Positions 1 to 5,534 of a stretch of DNA of 5,534 nucleotides are shown here, piece by piece. A program made the position numbers and the translations under genes. The stretch's first letter is position 1. Each line of letters opens with the position of its first letter. Where the stretch lies: contig CALBPW010000513.1 of the NCBI GenBank assembly GCA_937899145.1, forward strand, positions 1 to 5,534, in the 5' to 3' direction. The notes below the pieces were generated by a model. It was not told the origin of the DNA. It worked only from the letters and a program-made list of their open reading frames with translations, and ran no database searches. The DNA comes from an uncultured Bacteroidota bacterium. Its GTDB lineage: Bacteria; Bacteroidota; Bacteroidia; Bacteroidales; SZUA-534.

Positions 1-1
1 T

Positions 2-1501
2 GAATTGATAAATGCAGAATTGCCTGAAAATCAAACTCGTTACTTTCAGCAACAAGCATTTTCTTTTGCCGAAAAAGGAAAATCAAACTCGTTGCTTGAG
101 TCGATGGTAGGACAAGATGCAATGAAGTTAGCTAATATTCCGGAAAATTTGCAACAGATTGAAAATCAGTTGTCTGCCGATGTCTTATATTATGAAAAAC
201 TTTTAGCTGACAAACCTAAAAACTCAACTCAAATTCGCGATAGTTTGCTCTCTGCAAATCGGCGTCATACTGAATTTGTAAATCTGCTTGAAAAAGAATT
301 CCCTGAATATCACCAACTTAAATATGCTGATAATACAGTTACTTTAAACGAGTTGCAACAAAAATTGCCTCAATCAACTCAACTTGTAATGTATTTTTTA
401 GGCGATGAAGATTTGTACGCGTTGCGCATAACAAATGATGATTTTTCTATTGATATTCAGCAAGTTTTCAATAATATTGGTGATACAGTTAGACTTTATA
501 GAAATTCGATTTTGCAAACATCGCAAAGAGCGATGAAAGATTTTTGCCGGTTGTCGAACAAGTTTTGCGACTTGTTGTTCCCTGATTCTATTGCCTTTAA
601 TATCAAACATTTAGTCGTGATTCCTGATGGAGCGTTAAATCAAATTCCTTTTGAGAGTTTGATTACAGCCGAAGTTGCAGGTTCTGTTTATGATTACGCA
701 TCGTATCAATTTTTAATCAGAAGATTTTCAGTAGCTTATGCCTATTCGGCAACACTTTATTATCGGAGCATTGTGCGGACGAAACAGTCAACAGCCAATG
801 GTTGGTTAGGGCTTGCGCCTGTGTTTACCGCAGGTAAATATTCAGGAGTATTGCTTGATAGCCGAATTAAGAAATTTGAGCGCGATTTTACTGATATTGA
901 GGTTGTTAATAACAATAAGTTAGAACCATTGCCATCATCGGAACCCGAGGTGCGAAATATTTTTACAATGTTTGTTAAAGCCGGATTGCCGGCAAAGGCT
1001 TGCTTGTGGGGTAGCGCTAACCGATTGAATTTCAGTTCTGATTCAATATCTAACTTTAAATTTATACATTTGGCAACACATGGTTTTGTAAATCCTGAAA
1101 AACCAGAATTATCGGGCGTCCAATTGAGCTGTTTGAAGGACGATAAGCAAAATGGAGTGTTGTACTCAAGCGATGTATACGGTTTGAAACTTAATTGCGA
1201 TTTGCTTATTTTGTCGGCATGCGAAACTGGCTTGGGAAAGATAATGAAAGGTGAGGGAATTGTCGGATTATCAAGGGCTTTCATCTATGCTGGCAGCAAA
1301 AATTTGCTTGTTTCGCTTTGGAAAGTTTCTGATAGTTCAACTTCGTTGTTGATGATGGATTTCTATAAGCAACTTTTTGCAAAGGAAAACGAAGGGTTGG
1401 GCTATGCCGAGTTATTGCAAAAAGCGAAATTGTCGCTAATGTCGGATAAAAACTATGTGCGACCATATTATTGGTCACCATTTATTTTGATAGGAAATTA
1501 A
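2..1501 (+). CDS. TPR-CHAT domain protein (caspase-like putative protease), 5' truncated
   Basis: This is the C-terminal part of a CHAT protein, a caspase/separase-like clan CD fold. The frame is open to the left edge, so the true start is upstream; a TTG at position 5 is almost certainly an internal Leu codon. Numbering from that codon, residues 1-120 are helical and match the linker that follows TPR repeats in this family (FAEKGKSNSLLESM, then EFPEYHQLKYA). The segment LVMYFLGDEDLYAL follows at 127-140. The CHAT domain spans about 190-498: VIPDGALNQIPFESL at 205-219, LPSSEPEV at 309-316, HLATHG at 355-360 with the presumed catalytic His359, SACETG at 404-409 with the presumed nucleophile Cys406, then GEGIVGLSRAF and LVSLWKVSD. 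The protein ends right after the domain (YYWSPFILIGN), with no C-terminal membrane helix. Family membership is clear and the catalytic pair is intact; substrate, localisation and actual proteolysis are unknown. It is probably the upstream member of an operon with the two following genes. Confidence 0.93.
   Translation, partial: ELINAELPENQTRYFQQQAFSFAEKGKSNSLLESMVGQDAMKLANIPENLQQIENQLSADVLYYEKLLADKPKNSTQIRDSLLSANRRHTEFVNLLEKEFPEYHQLKYADNTVTLNELQQKLPQSTQLVMYFLGDEDLYALRITNDDFSIDIQQVFNNIGDTVRLYRNSILQTSQRAMKDFCRLSNKFCDLLFPDSIAFNIKHLVVIPDGALNQIPFESLITAEVAGSVYDYASYQFLIRRFSVAYAYSATLYYRSIVRTKQSTANGWLGLAPVFTAGKYSGVLLDSRIKKFERDFTDIEVVNNNKLEPLPSSEPEVRNIFTMFVKAGLPAKACLWGSANRLNFSSDSISNFKFIHLATHGFVNPEKPELSGVQLSCLKDDKQNGVLYSSDVYGLKLNCDLLILSACETGLGKIMKGEGIVGLSRAFIYAGSKNLLVSLWKVSDSSTSLLMMDFYKQLFAKENEGLGYAELLQKAKLSLMSDKNYVRPYYWSPFILIGN
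26..93 (+). repeat. 16-nt exact direct repeat pair, 52 nt apart
   Basis: The 16-mer gaaaatcaaactcgtt occurs at 26-41 and again at 78-93. The 52-nt offset is not a multiple of three, so the copies are read in different frames: as E-N-Q-T-R in the first and G-K-S-N-S-L in the second. It is therefore not a protein repeat. Chance in AT-rich coding DNA is a fair explanation; no function is assigned. Confidence 0.6.
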
Positions 1502-1508
1502 TATTAGT
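1502..1508 (+). promoter_or_regulatory. 7-nt intergenic junction and translation start region of the OmpA/PD40 gene
   Basis: Only tattagt separates the TAA stop of the CHAT gene from the ATG at 1509. There is no well-placed Shine-Dalgarno motif: the nearest purine stretch (agga, 1492-1495) lies about 13 nt before the ATG, inside the CHAT gene. This is normal for Bacteroidota, where AT-rich leaders replace strong ribosome-binding sites. The ATG is supported by the signal peptide that begins there. The short spacing leaves no room for a terminator and argues for co-transcription and possible translational coupling. Confidence 0.6.
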
Positions 1509-1574
1509 ATGATACAAAATAGGTTGATATTAAGTGCGTTAGCTGTAGTATTACTGCCATTTGCCCTTCATGCG
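1509..1574 (+). other. Signal peptide coding region of the OmpA/PD40 protein
   Basis: Residues 1-22 have a basic N-region (Arg5), a hydrophobic core from about Leu6 to Leu20 and an A-L-H-A end before Q23. This is a signal peptidase I type site with the Q at +1 that is common in Bacteroidota. The cleavage position is an inference by eye. Confidence 0.8.
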
Positions 1575-3563
1575 CAAATCGATTTATTCCCTGATTATCA
1601 AGGTACAATCACAAATTCTGCAATCACTCACGATGGCAAAAGAATTGTGTTTTTAGGCAGTCACAACGAAACACAATATGCTGTTTATGAATCCGTTAAT
1701 GACGGCTCTAAATGGAGCGAGCCTCAAATTATTCCTGTTTTTGATGAATTACTGAAACGTTCCCCAAAGGGATTGGGCGGTTTCTCGTTTAATTATGATG
1801 GCACGCAGTTGCTGTTTCATGCAAACATCGACTCTACATTTGACATAATGTATGTCAGTTATAAAGACGGGAAATGGGACGAACCGGCAAAATTTCCTTC
1901 GCCAATTAATACCACCGACGACGAGTATTCTCCATCAATTTCAGTTGATAACAATTACATCTTTTTTCTTCGCCCCAAACACGATGCGGCGAGTCAGAAG
2001 AAAGATTTGATTTGCAAAGAGATAGTGCTATATCGACGTAACAATACAGGTGATTGGGAGGGGCCGCAATACATTCCGCATGTGTTCAATATAGGGTGTC
2101 AAGAAACACCATTTATTTGTGCCGATGGAAAAACGCTTTTTTTCTCGTCAATGCGAGCTGATACGATGATGGGAGGAAAACGAGTGCCAGACGATGTGTT
2201 TAACATATATTACACTATTGTGCAATCAGAGTACATCTATGAAAATGTATGGAAAGAGCCTCAGTATATGGCGGAATTTTCGACTGAATACAACGATTTG
2301 AGTCCACGAATGAATAATGACGCTTCTATTTTCATAAAAAATACAAATCCGCGCAAATTATCTAAAAAGCAGCCCAATAAGACATATCAATTAGATGTGC
2401 CGGCAAACAATAAGCCAAAAGGTAAAATGCAACTTACAGGCAAGGTTGTCGATTTTGACACTAAAAAAACTGTCGATGCGCAAGTTATTGTAAGTGATGC
2501 AGTTACATCGGCTGTATTAGGTGAGTATTCAGCAGATGAAAATGGCAAATATTCAATTTATTTGAACGAAAATGGAAATTACAAAATCGATTTTCATAAA
2601 GATGGTTATTCTCATTCAAATCACTATATAAAGACAGGAAGATATACGAAAGATGTTGTGAATGAGTTTGACACATCAATTTTTTCGCTAATATCATTCA
2701 ATTTGAATGTGTATGACGCCGAGATGTTCAGCCCATTGTCGCCTAAAATTTCGGTTTATGATTCGTTGGCTAACGAGTTGCTGATTGACAGCCTTCCAGC
2801 CGTTAGTATGGGGCAATATAAAGGGCAATTGCGCATTGGAAAAATTTACAAAATTCATATTGATTGTCAGTATTTTAAGCCGCAAGATTTGTATTTTAAT
2901 ACTATCGCAGATGTGTTTTATAACGAGTTTGAAGACGACATTGAACTTGAACCTGCCCGGCGTATTATGATTTTGGATATTGATGCAGGCGAGGAGGGTG
3001 ATTCGGTTTTGGTTAACGTGAAAAACTTAAGCCGAAACGAAACGCAAACCGTTGTGGCAAAGCGAGATAAGGACGGAAATTTGATTGTTGAGCTGCGTGA
3101 GGGCGACACTTACGAAATCGATGTCGCTAAAAAAGGTTACACATATAGCAGCACGAAAGTCGATGTCGCGAAATCGCAAAAAACACAAAAAATTAATATA
3201 AAACTTGATTTGCTCACCAGAGATACCAAGATGACATTTAACAATATTACGTTTGAAATTAATTCGGCAGAGCTTAATACCGAATCGTTTGTTGAGTTGA
3301 ATCGACTTATCGATTTTTTAAAACTTAACGATAATGTAAAAATTGAACTATCGGCGCATACCGATGATATCGGCTCTGATTGGTATAACTTGGCATTGTC
3401 GGAAAAGCGTGCTCAATCGGCTGTTAAATACTTGACCGACAATGGAATAAGCGAGAGCGTGATAATCGCTAAAGGTTATGGTGAAACAATGCCGATTTTG
3501 CCAAATATTTCAGAGGAAAATAGGGCGCAAAATCGACGTATCGAAGTTAAGATAATTGAATAG
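1509..3563 (+). CDS. Exported PD40 beta-propeller / carboxypeptidase-regulatory-like / OmpA-family protein
   Basis: A complete 684-residue protein predicted to be exported and held to peptidoglycan. Residues 1-22 are a signal peptide (hydrophobic LILSALAVVLLPFAL, likely cleavage HA|QID); there is no lipobox cysteine. Residues about 35-280 form a PD40/WD40-like propeller: D-G-(K/T) turns followed by a hydrophobic strand (HDGKRIVFLG, YDGTQLLFHA, ADGKTLFFSS) alternate with W-x-(E/G)-P motifs (WSEP 69-72, WDEP 123-126, WEGP 183-186, WKEP 248-251). Residues about 308-385 resemble a carboxypeptidase regulatory-like domain (LTGKVVDFDTKKTVDAQV), followed by two similar modules at about 395-480 and 485-570. 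Residues 575-684 are an OmpA C-terminal domain: Asp619 in AHTDDIG and Arg634 in LSEKRA match the spacing of the diaminopimelate-binding pair of this family, and GYGE and NRRIEV are present. The domain order resembles PorE of the type IX secretion system, without its TPRs and lipid anchor. The specific role is unknown. Confidence 0.93.
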   Translation: MIQNRLILSALAVVLLPFALHAQIDLFPDYQGTITNSAITHDGKRIVFLGSHNETQYAVYESVNDGSKWSEPQIIPVFDELLKRSPKGLGGFSFNYDGTQLLFHANIDSTFDIMYVSYKDGKWDEPAKFPSPINTTDDEYSPSISVDNNYIFFLRPKHDAASQKKDLICKEIVLYRRNNTGDWEGPQYIPHVFNIGCQETPFICADGKTLFFSSMRADTMMGGKRVPDDVFNIYYTIVQSEYIYENVWKEPQYMAEFSTEYNDLSPRMNNDASIFIKNTNPRKLSKKQPNKTYQLDVPANNKPKGKMQLTGKVVDFDTKKTVDAQVIVSDAVTSAVLGEYSADENGKYSIYLNENGNYKIDFHKDGYSHSNHYIKTGRYTKDVVNEFDTSIFSLISFNLNVYDAEMFSPLSPKISVYDSLANELLIDSLPAVSMGQYKGQLRIGKIYKIHIDCQYFKPQDLYFNTIADVFYNEFEDDIELEPARRIMILDIDAGEEGDSVLVNVKNLSRNETQTVVAKRDKDGNLIVELREGDTYEIDVAKKGYTYSSTKVDVAKSQKTQKINIKLDLLTRDTKMTFNNITFEINSAELNTESFVELNRLIDFLKLNDNVKIELSAHTDDIGSDWYNLALSEKRAQSAVKYLTDNGISESVIIAKGYGETMPILPNISEENRAQNRRIEVKIIE
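3234..3560 (+). other. OmpA-like peptidoglycan-binding domain
   Basis: Residues about 576-684 of the preceding protein. The domain opens with a short strand (NNITFEINSAEL) in the position of the usual F-x-x-(N/D)-S-x-x-L motif. Asp619 (codon 3363-3365) and Arg634 (codon 3408-3410) are 15 residues apart, as in the peptide-binding pair known from OmpA-family structures. The YLTDNGI, GYGE and NRRIEV segments are also conserved. All key residues are present, so peptidoglycan binding is expected. Confidence 0.92.
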
Positions 3564-3570
3564 AAAAGTT
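3564..3570 (+). promoter_or_regulatory. 7-nt intergenic junction and translation start region of the third gene
   Basis: The spacer aaaagtt lies between the TAG stop of the OmpA gene and the ATG at 3571. The purine run agaaaag (3562-3568) overlaps the stop codon and is at best a weak ribosome-binding site placed too close to the ATG. The length equals that of the upstream junction. There is no terminator or recognisable promoter, so expression presumably depends on read-through from the upstream genes. Confidence 0.55.
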
Positions 3571-3627
3571 ATGAGACGCTGTATATTATTGATAATAAGT
3601 TTTTTATATGTGTTTTGCGGTATTTCG
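3571..3627 (+). other. Signal peptide coding region of the third protein
   Basis: Residues 1-19 start with Arg-Arg, followed by a hydrophobic core (ILLIISFLYVF) and a small-residue end (CGIS) before Q20. It fits Sec export with signal peptidase I cleavage. A lipoprotein reading at Cys16 is unlikely because bulky Phe and Val occupy the -1 and -2 positions. Confidence 0.75.
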
Positions 3628-5534
3628 CAAACAAAATACAAAGAGGTGTTTGAACTTATTAAGCATCAGTCTGATAATGAGGCTTATCAAACCCTACAAG
3701 AATTTTCGCGGCAAAAAAATAATTCGCATTCGGCATCACTTTACAAAATGGGAATTATTTTGGAAAGGCGTGTGGCTAATTACGACCCATTTTTGCAAGC
3801 CACAGCTGTTGAGCGCGCCATTTATGACGCCGAATTGTATTTCGGAGTTGCAAAACATAATTTCGATGAGCGCGTTGCTCGCCAAGACGGTCATTTTTTT
3901 ACTGATGTCCAAAAGGCTGATAAATCGTCAAAAGCGCCTACTTATCAGGAAATTAGCGAAGATATTAACAAGCATTTGGAAGCCGCGACAAAGCATAAAA
4001 ACTATTTTCTGCAAAATCGTGAAAACTTGTATAAGGCAGCAGACAAGTACAACGAGTGTATAGCTATATTTAACGATATATGTCGTACAAATGCCAAACT
4101 GAAAGACCTTTACTTTTTGGTTGATAATCAATTGCAGCAACGGCTTGAACTTTTGCAATCTGATTTTGATTCAACATTATTTTATTTGAACGAATTACAG
4201 AAATCGTTGGCTGAATACCCAATGTTGGATTATAAATTTAAATATCGTTTAAATCCGATTGAAATTTATCGCATGCATGGGCTTACGCAAGCCAATTTTT
4301 TGGCGCAAGAAATTCAGTTGTGGGATTTTAGCGCTTGGCTTAAAAAGTTTGATAATGTGCGCCGTAGCGAGGTCTCGTTTTTGTACGAGAGTGTGCTGTC
4401 GCTTGACTCCCAACATGCTGAATATATGCAAATGCTTGAAAATAAAAACGATAGTGCTGTGCCTGCAAATTATCGCGTTTCGCCATATATACTTAACAAA
4501 ATCAGGAAGTACGATAACACCTCGTTGGCTGGTTTATTGTTAAGTTATCAGCAATCGCAAATAAATTATGCGCAGCAATTGGTTTCGTATAAAATTGATA
4601 CAAGTTTGTTGGCGTTTGGTGCAAACTTGCCGCAATCCACATACTTTGATAAATCGTTAAAAACAAAGTCAGAAGCCGATTCTCTGTTAATTTTGTTTGA
4701 AAAAAATATAGATGCTGAAGGAATTAAAAAGTATAGCAATCTTTTCGATAAAAAATATAATGGCGAAAAGGGTTTGAAAAAATATGTTAAACAGCAGCAA
4801 CAATACAATGCCGATTTGTTTACCCAAGCGGTTAACGATTTTTCGGCTCATATTCAGCAATTTGATCAGCGTGATACGGCAAACAAAAATGTTTTAGTTC
4901 ATGCAGGCGATACATTATGGGCACAGGTTGTAGCTCCAAATGTAACTTGGGGAATTGGCTATTTTGTTAATACAAAGTCAGTTACCGCCCGAAACGAAAC
5001 TGTTATTGCAGGTACTTATGTCGGAAAACGTAACGAGCGATATGGCTTTGTCGCAAAATTGGATACGGCTTGCAACATATTGTGGCTCAGAACTTTAAAA
5101 AATGGTGATATTAATCGTTCATGCCTTTTTGCCGAACCAATAAATAACGATGTGGTTGCAATTCTAACCACAACATCGCGAGCAGGCGCAATCAGAAATT
5201 TTATGATACTACTCGGTAATGATGGAAATGTTAAACAAACAACTGAAATTAAAGTGCCACAAATGCCTCGTAAACTTATAGTTGACGACATAAGCAATAA
5301 TTTTATTGTTGCATTTAGTGGAACAAGCAATCAGAAATTCGTTGCCGAAAATTGCGATTTGCAAATATCTTGCCTTGACGCTAAGTTTAAAACGGTTTGG
5401 AATAAGACAGTGAAATTTGATGGCTATCTTGTTAATATACTGAAAAATAACAGTATTTATTATTTGTATGGCGCATTTAGCAAAATAAGCAGTCTTGATG
5501 GAGAAGAAATCAACCTTGACGGCAAGGGCATGTT
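3571..5534 (+). CDS. Exported protein with helical N-terminal half and C-terminal beta-propeller-like repeats, 3' truncated
   Basis: One uninterrupted frame of 654 codons leaves the window without a stop. The ATG at 3571 was chosen because it opens a signal peptide (RRCILLIISFLYVFCGIS, likely cleavage S19|Q20); the next in-frame ATG, codon 60, would remove it. The cysteine at 16 is preceded by YVF, which is not a lipobox. Residues about 21-430 are almost entirely alpha-helical, rich in Lys, Gln, Asn, Tyr and Leu, with TPR-like or coiled-coil stretches (about 21-100, 125-215 and 360-430). From about 440 the character changes to beta strands: VIAGTYVGKRNERYGFVAKL at 478-497, then CNILWLRTL. Weaker copies follow at about 518-562, 566-618 and 619 to the edge, with strand-turn units such as LISCLDAKFKTVWNKTV in the third (the first L there is residue 597, followed by Q). 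This resembles SBBP/delta-60-type propellers, and at least three more blades are expected beyond the window. I recognise no named family. Its position suggests that it acts in the envelope or outside the cell with the OmpA-family protein. Confidence 0.88.
   Translation, partial: MRRCILLIISFLYVFCGISQTKYKEVFELIKHQSDNEAYQTLQEFSRQKNNSHSASLYKMGIILERRVANYDPFLQATAVERAIYDAELYFGVAKHNFDERVARQDGHFFTDVQKADKSSKAPTYQEISEDINKHLEAATKHKNYFLQNRENLYKAADKYNECIAIFNDICRTNAKLKDLYFLVDNQLQQRLELLQSDFDSTLFYLNELQKSLAEYPMLDYKFKYRLNPIEIYRMHGLTQANFLAQEIQLWDFSAWLKKFDNVRRSEVSFLYESVLSLDSQHAEYMQMLENKNDSAVPANYRVSPYILNKIRKYDNTSLAGLLLSYQQSQINYAQQLVSYKIDTSLLAFGANLPQSTYFDKSLKTKSEADSLLILFEKNIDAEGIKKYSNLFDKKYNGEKGLKKYVKQQQQYNADLFTQAVNDFSAHIQQFDQRDTANKNVLVHAGDTLWAQVVAPNVTWGIGYFVNTKSVTARNETVIAGTYVGKRNERYGFVAKLDTACNILWLRTLKNGDINRSCLFAEPINNDVVAILTTTSRAGAIRNFMILLGNDGNVKQTTEIKVPQMPRKLIVDDISNNFIVAFSGTSNQKFVAENCDLQISCLDAKFKTVWNKTVKFDGYLVNILKNNSIYYLYGAFSKISSLDGEEINLDGKGM

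Noticed and set aside
5..7. TTG at position 5 as the start codon of the CHAT gene
   Set aside because: The frame is open up to the window edge and the sequence already begins inside the conserved helical linker that follows TPR repeats, so the gene starts upstream.
760..1284. 174-codon minus-strand frame opposite the CHAT domain
   Set aside because: It is antisense to the most conserved CHAT motifs, which explain the absence of stops. It has no start signal or recognisable domain.
1509..3563. Direct assignment of the second gene as porE
   Set aside because: The TPR region and lipobox typical of PorE are missing, and PD40-OmpA proteins are numerous in Bacteroidota, so a gene symbol is not justified.
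3607..3618. Lipoprotein signal at Cys16 of the third protein
   Set aside because: The preceding residues Y-V-F do not fit a lipobox, which needs small residues just before the Cys. A signal peptidase I site before Q20 fits better.
3608..4063. 151-codon plus-strand frame starting MCFAVFRKQNTK
   Set aside because: It lies in a shifted frame within the long gene starting at 3571. Its translation is basic and low in acidic residues with no domain signal, whereas the 3571 frame has a signal peptide and stays open for 654 codons.
4259..4543. 94-codon plus-strand frame
   Set aside because: Same shifted frame as the 3608 one, rich in Cys, Arg and Lys, and wholly inside the open frame from 3571. I see no sign of a frameshift joining the two.
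5016..5330. 104-codon minus-strand frame opposite the propeller-like repeats
   Set aside because: It is antisense to the third gene, with Ser/Leu/Arg-rich composition typical of a shadow frame and no domain.
1..5534. CRISPR-associated or other known CHAT-based defence locus
   Set aside because: No Cas gene, repeat array, nuclease or nucleotide-cyclase gene is visible, and both partner genes encode exported proteins.

Overview
The window is AT-rich, gene-dense DNA that most likely comes from a member of the Bacteroidota. The evidence is the exported proteins whose predicted signal-peptide cleavage sites are followed by Q, the PD40/carboxypeptidase-regulatory/OmpA architecture, the near absence of Shine-Dalgarno sequences, and the CHAT protein with Bacteroidota-like TPR-CHAT features. 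Species and strain cannot be determined from the sequence alone.

Three consecutive plus-strand genes fill the window, separated by only 7 nt each time, so they are probably co-transcribed. (1) Positions 2-1501 hold the 3' part of a gene for a TPR-CHAT (caspase-like, clan CD) protein; its start lies upstream of the window. The catalytic His and Cys motifs are intact. (2) Positions 1509-3563 hold a complete 684-residue exported protein: signal peptide, PD40-type beta-propeller, three successive small beta-sandwich modules and a C-terminal OmpA-like peptidoglycan-binding domain. (3) Positions 3571-5534 form one uninterrupted reading frame of 654 codons that leaves the window without a stop. It encodes an exported protein with a long alpha-helical N-terminal half and a C-terminal run of beta-propeller-like repeats. 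I do not recognise a named family for this protein.

The arrangement suggests an envelope-associated module: a cell-wall-anchored propeller protein (gene 2), a second exported propeller protein (gene 3) and a putative caspase-fold protease (gene 1). Gene 2 resembles the domain order of PorE, a type IX secretion component, but lacks its lipoprotein signal and N-terminal TPR region, so it is better seen as a relative or paralogue than as PorE. Whether the CHAT protein is exported, and so could meet the other two, depends on an N-terminus outside the window. No RNA gene, mobile element, CRISPR array, terminator or gene-free stretch above 10 nt was seen.
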